From CAWAMD01 sp963783045 (GTDB lineage: Bacteria; Actinomycetota; Nitriliruptoria; Nitriliruptorales; Nitriliruptoraceae), in the NCBI GenBank assembly GCA_963783045.1, contig CAWAMD010000002.1:124001-188000 (forward strand): 64,000 nucleotides of DNA, in the 5' to 3' direction. A model generated the notes under the pieces. The model searched no databases, was not told where the DNA came from, and saw only the letters and a list, made by a program, of their open reading frames with translations. The position numbers and the translations under genes are program-made. Below, in pieces: positions 16,994 to 25,575 of the stretch (position 1 is the stretch's first letter; each line of letters opens with the position of its first letter).

Positions 16994-17366
16994 GCGCACG
17001 ATGTCGGCGAGCGCGAGCACCGGGCGGCGGGGGCCCGCGGCGGCGCTGCGGCGTACGACCGGGCGCACGGGCGGGCGCAGCGCGTCCAGACGGGCGTCGC
17101 TGCGCTTCTTGTCGGCGAGGTGGCAGGCGTGCTCATGCCGGCCACGGTGCGCGCCGCCCGGAGGCGGACAGTCGCCGGCCCCCGATTCGGTCGAATCGGA
17201 CACGAGGCGCGCGCGGCTGGGGCCTGCGCCCGGTTGCGCCGGCGCAGCCGGGCCGGACCGTCGCAGGGGTCCGGCCACCTCGCCGGCGTCGCCGACGTCG
17301 GGCTCGTCGGCCGCGTCCGCGGCAGCGCGAGGAGGGGCCGGGACTGGGATCCATCCCAGGAACTCG

Positions 17367-17439
17367 AGCTGGAGAGGGGACTTGAACCCCTGACCTGCCG
17401 CTTACGAGGCGGCTGCTCTGCCGTCTGAGCTACTCCAGC
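17367..17439 (-). tRNA. tRNA-Thr (anticodon CGT)
   Basis: The minus strand folds into a complete 73-base cloverleaf. The acceptor GCTGGAG pairs with CTCCAGC, the D-stem GCTC with GAGC, and the anticodon stem GCCGC with GCGGC around the loop CTCGTAA (anticodon CGT). The T arm is AGGGG-TTCAAGT-CCCCT. The discriminator is T and CCA is not encoded. The 3' end faces the recombinase region, making it a plausible attachment site. No second copy of the 3' end was found by eye to the left. Confidence 0.95.
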
Positions 17440-17663
17440 GTGCCCGGCATGGACCGGGGCCGGTGGAGGATATCGGCGTCGTGCCGCCGCGCTCAACCGC
17501 GGGGCGCGCGTCACTCCCGGTGGCCGTCGGATCGGCGTCGGAAGGCCGCGCCCCGCGACGTGCCGGCGCGTCCGCGCCAGCGCGCGCCCGGTGACAGCCG
17601 ACGCCCCCGACGGGCCATCCTCTGTTAGGTTACGCGGCTGCTACGGGGCCGAAGGGAGCGCGG

Positions 17664-18407
17664 GTGACGGACCAGCCATTGGTCGTGGTCGACCACGTCG
17701 ACAAGTGGTTCGGTGACCTGCACGTGCTCCAGGACATCGATCTGACCGTCGACCGCGGCGAGGTCGTCGTCGTCCTCGGTCCCTCCGGCTCGGGCAAGTC
17801 GACGCTGTGCCGCACCATCAACCGGCTCGAGACCATCGACGGCGGCCGCATCGTCATCGACGGGACGGCCCTGCCCGAGGAGGGCAAGGAGCTCGCGCGG
17901 CTGCGCGCCGACGTGGGCATGGTGTTCCAGTCGTTCAACCTCTTCGCACACAAGTCGATCCTCGACAACGTGACGCTCGGCCCCATGAAGGTGCGCCGGA
18001 TGTCGCGGGCCGACGCCGAGGAGAAGGCACGCGGCCTGCTCCGCCGCGTCGGCATCGAGGACCAGGCGTCCAAGTACCCGGCCGAGCTGTCGGGTGGCCA
18101 GCAGCAGCGCGCCGCGATCGCGCGCTCCCTGGCGATGGACCCGAAGCTGATCCTGTTCGACGAGCCGACCTCGGCGCTCGACCCGGAGATGATCTCCGAG
18201 GTCCTCGACGTCATGCAGGAGCTGGCCGAGTCGGGCATGACGATGATCGTGGTGACCCACGAGATGGGTTTCGCGCGGCGCGCCGCGCAGCGTGTGGTGT
18301 TCATGGACGGGGGACGGATCGTGGAGGTCGGCACGCCCGACCACTTCTTTACGAACCCCACAAGCGAGCGGGCCAAGGACTTCCTCTCGAAGATCCTGGC
18401 GCACTGA
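17664..18407 (+). CDS. gluA: Glutamate-type ABC transporter ATPase
   Basis: A 247-residue ABC ATPase of the polar amino-acid (GlnQ/GluA) class. Walker A GPSGSGKST, signature LSGGQQQR, Walker B LILFDEPTSALDP and the switch histidine in VVTHEMGFA are all intact. Start is GTG 17664 with GAAGGGAG upstream. It heads a four-gene operon ATPase-binding protein-permease-permease, the same order as corynebacterial gluABCD. Substrate assignment rests on order and family only; another polar amino acid is possible. Confidence 0.92.
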   Translation: MTDQPLVVVDHVDKWFGDLHVLQDIDLTVDRGEVVVVLGPSGSGKSTLCRTINRLETIDGGRIVIDGTALPEEGKELARLRADVGMVFQSFNLFAHKSILDNVTLGPMKVRRMSRADAEEKARGLLRRVGIEDQASKYPAELSGGQQQRAAIARSLAMDPKLILFDEPTSALDPEMISEVLDVMQELAESGMTMIVVTHEMGFARRAAQRVVFMDGGRIVEVGTPDHFFTNPTSERAKDFLSKILAH

Positions 18408-18434
18408 CCGGCCCGCCACGAACGGGAGATACAG

Positions 18435-19361
18435 ATGAGAACCAGAACCTGGCGAGCAGCGGCAGGGGTCCTTGCCGCCATCGCGCTCGTCGCGACCGCC
18501 TGCGGAGGCGGTGGCGACAGCGGCTCCGGCGCGAGCGAAGGCGGGCAGGAGACCTCGGGCGGCAGCTCGAGTGAGACCCCGTCGTTCGCCGCCGACTCGG
18601 CCATGGCGAAGCTGCAGCAGAAGGGCAAGCTCGTCGTCGGCACGAAGTTCGACCAGCCGCTGTTCGGCCTGAAGACGCCGTCCGGCGACCTGCAGGGCTT
18701 CGACATCCAGATCGCCAAGCTCATCGCCGAGGGGCTGTTCGGCCCCGGCGGTGGCGACAAGATCGAGTTCAAGGAGGCCGTGTCCGCCAACCGTGAGCCG
18801 TTCCTCGAGAACGGCACGGTCGACATGGTCGTGGCCACCTACACGATCAACGCCGAGCGGGCGAAGCGCGTCGCCTTCGCCGGCCCCTACTACATGGCCG
18901 GCCAGGACATCATGGTCAAGGCCGACAACGACAGCATCAAGGGCGTCGAGGACCTCAACGGCAAGAAGGTCTGCTCGGTGCAGGGCTCGACGTCGATCCA
19001 GAACCTGAAGGAGCAGGCGCCGCAGGCCGACGTGGTCAGCTTCGACACCTACTCGAAGTGCGCCGAGGCCCTCGGCGACGGACGGGTCGAGGCGGTCACC
19101 ACCGACAACGTCATCCTGCTCGGCCTCGTGGACAAGTCCGGCGGCAAGTACAAGCTCGTCGAGAACCCGTTCACGGAGGAGCCCTACGGCATCGGCGTCC
19201 CGAAGACCGAGACCGACCTCCGCGACTGGGTCAACCAGCGCCTGAAGGAGATCATCGACTCGGGCGAGTGGAAGCAGGCCTGGGAGGACACGGTCGGCAA
19301 GGTCGCCGACAAGGCGCCCGAGCCGCCGACGCCGGGCTCGATGCCCGAGACCAGCTCGTAA
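18435..19361 (+). CDS. gluB: Glutamate-type solute-binding lipoprotein
   Basis: A 308-residue family 3 solute-binding protein. The signal peptide ends in a lipobox (ALVATAC), followed by a Gly/Ser-rich tether (about residues 24-45). The binding domain includes KLVVGTKFDQPLFGLK, then DGRVEAVTTDN. It is anchored outside the membrane and delivers substrate to the two permeases. It lies 27 bases after the ATPase gene. A strong hairpin follows its stop, which could keep binding-protein mRNA more abundant than the permease part. Confidence 0.92.
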   Translation: MRTRTWRAAAGVLAAIALVATACGGGGDSGSGASEGGQETSGGSSSETPSFAADSAMAKLQQKGKLVVGTKFDQPLFGLKTPSGDLQGFDIQIAKLIAEGLFGPGGGDKIEFKEAVSANREPFLENGTVDMVVATYTINAERAKRVAFAGPYYMAGQDIMVKADNDSIKGVEDLNGKKVCSVQGSTSIQNLKEQAPQADVVSFDTYSKCAEALGDGRVEAVTTDNVILLGLVDKSGGKYKLVENPFTEEPYGIGVPKTETDLRDWVNQRLKEIIDSGEWKQAWEDTVGKVADKAPEPPTPGSMPETSS

Positions 19362-19370
19362 CCACCCCAC

Positions 19371-19407
19371 GACGGTGGCGGTGCCCTGATCGGGCGCCGC
19401 CACCGTC
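19371..19407 (+). terminator. Intra-operon hairpin between binding-protein and permease genes
   Basis: GACGGTGGCGG (19371-19381) pairs perfectly with CCGCCACCGTC (19397-19407), and an inner GCCC/GGGC extends the stem. There is no T-tract. A partial terminator or mRNA-stabilising hairpin after the binding-protein gene is common in such operons. Confidence 0.75.
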
Positions 19408-19425
19408 CGTCCCACGGAGCATCCC

Positions 19426-20070
19426 GTGAGCGTCGTGTTCGGTCACCTCGCGGAGTACCGCGACGGGATCATCATCACGATCGAGCTCGCGCTGCTGAGC
19501 TACGTCTTCGCGGCGATCATCGGGGTGGTCCTCGCGTCCTTCCGGGTCAGCCCCGTCCCGCCGCTACAGCGGGCCGCGTCCCTCTACGTCGGCTTCTTCC
19601 GCAACACCCCCCTCGTGGTGCTGTTCGCCCTCTTCTTCTTCGGGCTGACGAAGGTCGGCATCCAGTACTCACCGTTCGTCTCGTCCATCATCGTGCTGTC
19701 CGCCTACACCGGCGCCTACGTCGGTGAGGCCGTCCGCTCCGGCGTGAACTCGGTGTCGAAGGGCCAGGCCGAGGCGGCCCGGGCGATCGGGCTGAACTTC
19801 CGCCAGGTGCTGAGCCTGGTGATCCTGCCGCAGGCACTGCGGACCGTCGTCGCCCCGCTCGGCAACCTCTTCATCGCGAACGCGAAGAACACCTCGATCG
19901 CGTTCACGATCAGCGTCATCGAGCTCACGGGCACGGCGAACCAGCTCACGACCCGGTTCGCCGAGCCGATCCCGATCTTCCTCGCGGCGGCGGTCGGCTA
20001 CCTCGCGATCGTCATCCCCGCCGGGCTGGTGTTCGGCGCGATCGAGTCGAAGGTGGCGATCAAGCGATGA
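19426..20070 (+). CDS. gluC: Glutamate-type ABC permease, first subunit
   Basis: A 214-residue inner-membrane permease with about five helices. The EAA coupling motif AEAARAIGLNFRQVLSLVIL contacts the ATPase. The start is GTG 19426. The downstream permease overlaps its stop by 4 bases. Together with the second permease it forms the transmembrane channel of the amino-acid importer. Confidence 0.9.
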   Translation: MSVVFGHLAEYRDGIIITIELALLSYVFAAIIGVVLASFRVSPVPPLQRAASLYVGFFRNTPLVVLFALFFFGLTKVGIQYSPFVSSIIVLSAYTGAYVGEAVRSGVNSVSKGQAEAARAIGLNFRQVLSLVILPQALRTVVAPLGNLFIANAKNTSIAFTISVIELTGTANQLTTRFAEPIPIFLAAAVGYLAIVIPAGLVFGAIESKVAIKR

Positions 20071-20942
20071 GCGCAACCGTCCTCACCGACGCCCTCGGCC
20101 CGCGCGGCCGCCGGCGCGTCCGCATCGCCTCGGCGGTCTCGGCGGTCGTGGTCGCCGCCGTGATCGCCTGGGCGCTCTGGCAGTTCCACCAGACCGGCCA
20201 GCTGACCGCCGACAAGTGGAGGCCGCTGACCCAGGGCGTGCTGTGGCGCTCGCTCGGCGAGGGGCTGCTGGCCACCGTCAAGGCGGCGCTGCTCGCCATG
20301 GTGCTCGCGGTCGTCGTCGGCGGACTGATGGCGCTCGGGCGGCTCTCGCGCTCCGCGCCGGTACGCGCGGCCGCGCGTCTCTACATCGAGTTCTTCCGCG
20401 GCGTGCCGGTCCTGCTCGCCATCCTCTTCTCGTTCCTCGCGCTCCCCCAGCTCGGCGTCGACGTGTCGCCGCTGACGGCCCTCGTCCTCGCGCTCAGCGT
20501 CTACAACTCCGCCGTGCTCGCGGAGGTCTTCCGTGCCGGCATCCTGTCGCTCGACCGGGGGCAGAGCGAAGCGGCCTTCTCGATCGGCCTGACCTACTGG
20601 CAGGCTCAGCTGCTCGTCATCATCCCGCAGGCGGTACGGCGGATGACCCCGGCCATCGTGGCGCAGCTCGCGACGCTGACGAAGGACACCGCCCTCGGGT
20701 TCGTCATCGGGTACGAGGAGCTGCTGCGGCGCGGCCGCTTCGCCGGCGAGTTCTACGACAACATGCTCCAGTCGCTGGTCGCCGTCGCCGTGGTCTACGG
20801 CCTCGTGATCGCCCTGCTGAGCATCGCCGCACGCCGCCTGGAGGTCCGCCAGCGCACACGGCTCGGCGCCGGCCACCTCACCGTCGTCGGCGGGCCCGAG
20901 GACCTCGAGGCCATCGAGGAGGCCGCCGACGAGCAGCTCTGA
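20067..20942 (+). CDS. gluD: Glutamate-type ABC permease, second subunit
   Basis: A 291-residue permease with an N-terminal membrane helix (about 22-42) and the coupling motif SEAAFSIGLTYWQAQLLVII near residues 168-187. The ATG at 20067 overlaps the preceding stop (ATGA). It ends in a soluble acidic tail. It completes the four-gene importer. The next gene is convergent, only 6 bases away. Confidence 0.9.
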   Translation: MSATVLTDALGPRGRRRVRIASAVSAVVVAAVIAWALWQFHQTGQLTADKWRPLTQGVLWRSLGEGLLATVKAALLAMVLAVVVGGLMALGRLSRSAPVRAAARLYIEFFRGVPVLLAILFSFLALPQLGVDVSPLTALVLALSVYNSAVLAEVFRAGILSLDRGQSEAAFSIGLTYWQAQLLVIIPQAVRRMTPAIVAQLATLTKDTALGFVIGYEELLRRGRFAGEFYDNMLQSLVAVAVVYGLVIALLSIAARRLEVRQRTRLGAGHLTVVGGPEDLEAIEEAADEQL

Positions 20943-20948
20943 GGCGGG

Positions 20949-21482
20949 TCAGGTCAGCAGCCAGGCACCCTCGGGACGCTCGTCGTCGTCGGCACGCAGC
21001 CGCCGGTGGGCATGGGTCCGTGCCGTCGAGATCTCGGCGATGCTCGGGTCGAGCAGCTCGAGGTAGTCCTCGGTGGCGAGGGTGATCGACTCCTCGTGGC
21101 TTCCGGCCCGGGAGACGATCCGGTCGCGCTCGGTCAGCGTGCCGTCGACGAGGGTCAACACGCCGTAGAGCTCGCCGAAGGCCGGCTCGGCGCCGACCTC
21201 GCAGTCCGGGAAGCTGTCGGCGAACTCGTCCTCGAGGGCGAGGCGAACCTCGCGGGCCGACAGCGCGTCGCGGACGGCGTCGAGATCCGCCTCCAGCGGT
21301 CCCGGCACCACCGCCATGCACAGCCGTCCGTCGACGACGACCATGACCGGCTTCGCCACGTCGTAGCCGGAGACGTGCTCCGCCGCGGCGAGCTCCTGCG
21401 CGTCGTAGACCCGGTGATGGCGCACCAGCTCGTAGTCGATCCCGTGGTCGTCGAGGTGGCGGATGAGTCGCTCGCACGCCAT
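20949..21482 (-). CDS. YbaK/ProX-type aminoacyl-tRNA deacylase-like protein
   Basis: A 177-residue protein of the YbaK fold. It carries the block SGYDVAKPVMVVVDGRLCMA near residues 37-56, with the usual lysine of this family, and FGELYGVLTLVD later. Such proteins clear mischarged tRNAs or bind aminoacyl groups. The ATG at 21480-21482 has AGGAGG upstream; an in-frame ATG at 21518 does not. The last 20 residues are charged and not conserved. No functional link with neighbours is evident. Confidence 0.75.
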   Translation of the reverse strand: MACERLIRHLDDHGIDYELVRHHRVYDAQELAAAEHVSGYDVAKPVMVVVDGRLCMAVVPGPLEADLDAVRDALSAREVRLALEDEFADSFPDCEVGAEPAFGELYGVLTLVDGTLTERDRIVSRAGSHEESITLATEDYLELLDPSIAEISTARTHAHRRLRADDDERPEGAWLLT

Positions 21483-21581
21483 GGCGTCCTCCTGAGCCGT
21501 CCTCCTCCAGTCAGCCACACGGGGGCCGGGCGCGCCAGTGGCTGACCGCCCGGCGTGCGGTGCCGTCGTCCCGGGCAGCGG

Positions 21582-22927
21582 TCACTGTCCCACGAGCGCG
21601 CGGAAGGTGGCGTAGCGGTCGGCGACCGGACGCAGCCAGCGGCGATCGGGCTCGACCCGCCGTCCGGTGCGTGCCCAGCGGGCGGCGTCCGGGAGCGCGT
21701 CCTCGAGCCCCGCGGCCAGGCGGGCCACGAAGGCGGCCCCGAGCGCCGCGCCCTGCGGCACCGCGACCACATCGACGGGCAGGCCGGTGGCGTCGGCGAG
21801 CGCCTGCATCCACGCAGGGTCCGCGACCCCACCGCCGGTCGCCACGATCCGCTGCGGGCTCACGCCGGCAAGGTCGAGCTGGTGACGCACCGCGAACCCG
21901 CTCGCCTCGTAGGCGGCGCGCAGCAGGTCGGCGGGGCGGTGCCGCAGGTCGAGCCCGTGCAGCGACGCCCGCCGCGTCGGGTCGTGGACGGGGGTCCGCT
22001 CGCCCCGCAGGTAGGGCACCCACACCGGCACGCGGTGCGGGTCCGGCGCGCACCCCGGCCGCGCGCCGACCGCGTCGGGCCGTCGCCGTCGACCCGGAGG
22101 TTCCGCCGCACCCAGTCGAGGAAGAGACCGCCGGCGTTGCTCGGTCCGCCGGTGAGGAACCGGCCACCAACGGCGTGCGGGATCGTCGTGAGCCGGTCGA
22201 CGGGCTGATAGGTGTCACCCACGATCCAGGTCAGCAGCGTGGTGCCGCAGATGACCAGGACGTCCCCGACCGCGTCGGCGCCCGAGACGACCTGCTCACC
22301 GACGGCGTCGACCAGCCCGGAGGCGAGGACGGTGCGCTCCCCCAGCCTCCCGACCGCCACCCCGACGGGCGCCACGGCGGGCAGCTGCTCGTCACGTGCC
22401 CCCGCGACGCGGAGCTGCTCGGGATCCCAGCGGGTCCCGTCGTGCAGCGGGTACATCGCCCCGGCGGAGGCCGCGTCGATGACCGGTGGCCCGCCGAGCG
22501 CCGCGTTGGCGACCGCCTGCGCCGGCCAGTAGCCGCGGGCGTCGGGGACCGCCCCGGCGAGCCACCGGAGGAACCCGACCGCCTCGCCGTCGAGGCCTGG
22601 CGGGAGGTCGAGCCCCTCGCAGCGTCCCCGCTCGTCGCCGTAGAGGAGCCCGGGGCCGATCCCCCGGCCGTCGGCGTCGACCGGGCCGAGCGAGGGCACC
22701 ATCGCCGCGACCGCGAGCGCCTGGGCCTCGGGGTGGCCGAGGTCGGCCAGGACCTGTCGCGGCCCCTCGTACCAGGCCTCGGTCACGTCGTGGGTCAGCT
22801 GCGCCGGGGCCGGCACCTGCACCCGGTGCGCGGCCCGTGCCCGTGCCAGGACCCGGCCGTCCGCGTCGACGGCGAGCCCCTTCACGGACGTGGTGCCGAT
22901 GTCCAGCCCGATCGTGACCTGACGCAC
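21582..22927 (-). pseudogene. FGGY-family sugar kinase gene with a frameshift
   Basis: The gene starts at GTG 22925-22927 with GAGGAGGC upstream. It opens with TIGLDIGTTSVKGLAVDADG, the phosphate-1 motif of FGGY kinases (xylulokinase group). The N-terminal part reads cleanly to RRNLRVDGDG near 22085. The sequence then resumes one base out of frame as VPVWVPYLRGERTPVHD and continues to the second ATPase motif (IVATGGGVADPAWMQALA), ending at 21582. The restored protein would be about 448 residues, the normal family length. The break near 22076-22084 implies one missing base, by mutation or sequencing error. It is divergent from a dehydrogenase-aldolase pair, which suggests a kinase for a sugar or sugar-acid in that pathway. 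Confidence 0.7.
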
Positions 22928-22937
22928 GTTGCCTCCT

Positions 22938-22977
22938 CGACCGTGACGGGCATGGATGTGACAGCCTGCCACGGTCG
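22938..22977. promoter_or_regulatory. Inverted repeat in the divergent sugar-operon promoter
   Basis: CGACCGTG at 22938-22945 is exactly inverted as CACGGTCG at 22970-22977 between the divergent kinase and dehydrogenase starts. The arms are 24 bp apart. It could bind the TetR regulator encoded at 24853, controlling both transcription units. Confidence 0.5.
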
Positions 22978-23002
22978 CACCCCTCCCGACGAAGGATCCC
23001 CC

Positions 23003-23983
23003 ATGCCTGCCGGCCGCCCCCGCGCCCTCGTCCTCGCGCCCTTCCGGGGAGAGGGGCTCGAGCGGCTGCGGCGGATCGCCGAGGTCACGCTCGACCCCTG
23101 GATCGAGCACCGTCCCCTGAAGCTGCACAGCGAGGAGGAGCTCGCCGCGCGGCTGCGCGACGAGGACGCCTCGATCCTCGTCGTGGAGGCCGACGCGGTC
23201 GGTGGCGCGGTCCTCGACCTGCCGCTGCGCGCCGTCGGCGCGACCCGCGGCGAGGCGACCAACGTCGACCTGGCCGCGGCGACGGCGAAGGGCATCCCCG
23301 TCCTGCACACGCCGGCCCGCAACGCCGACGCCGTCGCCGAGCTGACCCTGGGCCTGCTCCTGGCCGTCACCCGCCACGTCGTCGCCGCGGACGCGGACGT
23401 GCGCGCCGGCGAGATCTTCCGTGACGGCACGGTCCCCTACCAGCGCTTCCGCGGCCGGGAGCTCACCGGCCGCGTGGTCGGGATCGTCGGCTTCGGCGCG
23501 ATCGGCCGGGCCGTGGCGTGGCGGCTCGAGGCCCTCGGGATGACCGTGCTCGCTCACGACCCCTACGTGGACGACGCGCCCCACTCCCTCGCCGAGGTGC
23601 TTGCCGGCGCGGACGTCGTGACCCTGCACGCGCCGGTGACGGAGACGACCGCGGGGATGATCGACGCCCACGCCTTCGCGCGCATGAAGCCGGGCGCCGT
23701 GTTCCTCAACTGTGCCCGTGCCGGGCTGCACGACATGGACGCCCTCGTGGCGGCGCTCGAGTCGGGCCACCTCGCCGGTGCGGGCCTCGACCACTTCCCG
23801 AACGAGTACCTCGCGCCCGACCACCCGCTGGTCGGGATGGACAACGTCGTGCTGACCCCACACATCGGCGGTGCGACCGAGGACACCGAGGCCAACCACT
23901 CCCGCATGCTCGCCGCGGATCTCGAGCGCCTGCTCGCCGGCGAGCGTCCCGCCCACATCCTCAACCCGGAGGTCCTGCCATGA
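23003..23983 (+). CDS. D-isomer-specific 2-hydroxyacid dehydrogenase
   Basis: A 326-residue NAD-dependent dehydrogenase resembling phosphoglycerate dehydrogenase. The Rossmann motif VGIVGFGAIGRAVA is near residues 164-177. The catalytic arginine is in NCARAGL, and the catalytic histidine in TPHIGGATED. The usual acidic partner block LDVFxxEP appears as LDHFPNEYL. The ATG at 23003 has GAAGGA upstream. It overlaps the class II aldolase start by 4 bases. With a divergent FGGY kinase it probably takes part in sugar or sugar-acid breakdown, but the substrate is unknown. Confidence 0.83.
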   Translation: MPAGRPRALVLAPFRGEGLERLRRIAEVTLDPWIEHRPLKLHSEEELAARLRDEDASILVVEADAVGGAVLDLPLRAVGATRGEATNVDLAAATAKGIPVLHTPARNADAVAELTLGLLLAVTRHVVAADADVRAGEIFRDGTVPYQRFRGRELTGRVVGIVGFGAIGRAVAWRLEALGMTVLAHDPYVDDAPHSLAEVLAGADVVTLHAPVTETTAGMIDAHAFARMKPGAVFLNCARAGLHDMDALVAALESGHLAGAGLDHFPNEYLAPDHPLVGMDNVVLTPHIGGATEDTEANHSRMLAADLERLLAGERPAHILNPEVLP

Positions 23984-24687
23984 CCGACGCCGCCGACACG
24001 ACCGGCCGCGCGAACGCGAGCGACGCACCGGACCCGGCCGTCACCCCCGACGCGCGGGACGCCGTGCTCGCCACCGCGAAGCGCATGCTCGAGCGTGGAC
24101 TCGTCGCCGGGACGTCCGGCAACGTGTCCACGCGCATGAGCGCCGACCGGGTCTGCATCACCCCCTCGTCGGTGCCCTACGAGACGATGACGCTCGACGA
24201 CCTGACCGTCATCGACCTCGACGGCGAGCAGGTGGCCGGCGACCGGTACGCCTCGTCCGAGAAGGCGCTGCACACCCACGTCTACCGCGCGTACCCGGAG
24301 ATCGGGGCCGTGATCCACACCCACCCGGTGCACGCGACGATGTTCGCGGTGACCCGGCAGCCGATCCCCGCGGTCGTCGACGAGTTCGCGATGTACGTCG
24401 GCGGGGCCGTGCCGGTCTGCGAGTACGCGATGAGCGGCACCGCCGAGCTCGCCGAGCGTGCGACCGAGCACCTTGCCGAGGTGGGAGCGGTCCTGCTCGC
24501 CAACCACGGGCTGGTGACCTGCGCGCCCACCCTCGACAAGGCGCTGCACATCGCGGCGCTCGTCGAACGGGCCGCCGAGATCGTGTGGGGCGCCCGCATG
24601 CTCGGGGAGCTCGTGCCGCTGCCCGACGAGGTCAACACGAACTTCGGGAGCCTCTACACCTACGTGCGCCACAACCCTCCGTCCTGA
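23980..24687 (+). CDS. Class II aldolase/epimerase (fuculose-phosphate type)
   Basis: A 235-residue metal-dependent aldolase. Features in order are TSGNVSTRM, then SSEKALHTHVYRAYPE with the catalytic acidic residue, the zinc pair HTHPVH, and LANHGLVT with the third histidine. These match L-fuculose-phosphate aldolases and L-ribulose-phosphate epimerases. Which reaction is catalysed cannot be read from the sequence. The ATG at 23980 overlaps the dehydrogenase stop (ATGA). With the divergent kinase it would complete a phosphorylate-oxidise-cleave route for a sugar acid. Confidence 0.88.
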   Translation: MTDAADTTGRANASDAPDPAVTPDARDAVLATAKRMLERGLVAGTSGNVSTRMSADRVCITPSSVPYETMTLDDLTVIDLDGEQVAGDRYASSEKALHTHVYRAYPEIGAVIHTHPVHATMFAVTRQPIPAVVDEFAMYVGGAVPVCEYAMSGTAELAERATEHLAEVGAVLLANHGLVTCAPTLDKALHIAALVERAAEIVWGARMLGELVPLPDEVNTNFGSLYTYVRHNPPS

Positions 24688-24852
24688 CGGGTGTACGCCG
24701 GGTGGGCGCGGCGAACGGGCAGCCTCCGTTCGCGGGGAACCGAACGGACGTCCATCCCGGGCCGCGTGTCCGAAGGGGCGCAGCGCAGGCTTGTCGCGCC
24801 CGCCGGTCTCTCGACAGGTTGGCTGCGTACCCGAACCAGGGATCAGCCACCT

Positions 24853-25539
24853 ATGGCACCGACGAGAAACGGCGAGCCGACGACCGGCGCCTTGCGGGGC
24901 GGGACGCCCGCCAAGGAGCGGACGCTGCGCGCGCAGGGCCGACGGACCCTGCGCAAGTTCCTCGACGCCGGGGTGACCGCGTTCGACCGCGCTGGCTACC
25001 ACGCGGCACGCGTCGACGACATCGTCGAGATCGCCGAGACCTCGCACGGCACGTTCTACCTCTACTTCTCCTCCAAGGAGGATCTGCTGCGCACCCTCGT
25101 GGAGGATGCGGCGGGCCAGCTGACCGCGCTCGCCACCGAGCTGCCGACCGTCGAACGCGGCGACGAGGGCTGGCAGGCCCTGCGCGCCTGGCTGGAGGGC
25201 TTCGCCGACCTCTACACCTCGATCGGGCCGGTCGTGCGCGCCTGGACCGAGGCGGATGCGCACGGCGGCGAGTTCTCACGGTCCGGCGCGGACCTGCTCG
25301 GGGAGTTCAGCGACGTGCTCGCCGCCCGGATCGGGGAGGCCAACCCGGATCTCGACGCCGACCTCGCCGCGGTCATGTTCGTGTCGATGGTCGAGCGCTA
25401 CCTCTACCTCGCCAGCGCGTACGAGAAGCGGTTCGCGGCTGACCGGACGAACGAGCTCGACACGATGACCAGCATCGTCCACGCGGGCATCTTCGGTGGC
25501 CAGCGCACGCGCCGTCGCGGCCTGCTCGGGCTCCGCTGA
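24853..25539 (+). CDS. TetR-family transcriptional regulator
   Basis: A 228-residue regulator with a TetR DNA-binding region near residues 35-80 (ARVDDIVEIAETSHGTFYLY). The ligand domain ends in an Arg-rich tail. The ATG at 24853 is chosen for its position; the frame is open to 24691 but the upstream part is low-complexity. It is downstream of the aldolase on the same strand with a 165-base gap, so it may have its own promoter. It is the nearest candidate regulator for the dehydrogenase-kinase cluster. Confidence 0.82.
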   Translation: MAPTRNGEPTTGALRGGTPAKERTLRAQGRRTLRKFLDAGVTAFDRAGYHAARVDDIVEIAETSHGTFYLYFSSKEDLLRTLVEDAAGQLTALATELPTVERGDEGWQALRAWLEGFADLYTSIGPVVRAWTEADAHGGEFSRSGADLLGEFSDVLAARIGEANPDLDADLAAVMFVSMVERYLYLASAYEKRFAADRTNELDTMTSIVHAGIFGGQRTRRRGLLGLR

Positions 25540-25575
25540 GCCTGCCGCGCCCGCACCGCTGACCTCGAGACGGAC

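Noticed and set aside
9046..17367. Second attachment site for the element at tRNA-Thr
   Set aside because: No copy of the tRNA 3' end was found by eye to the left within the window.
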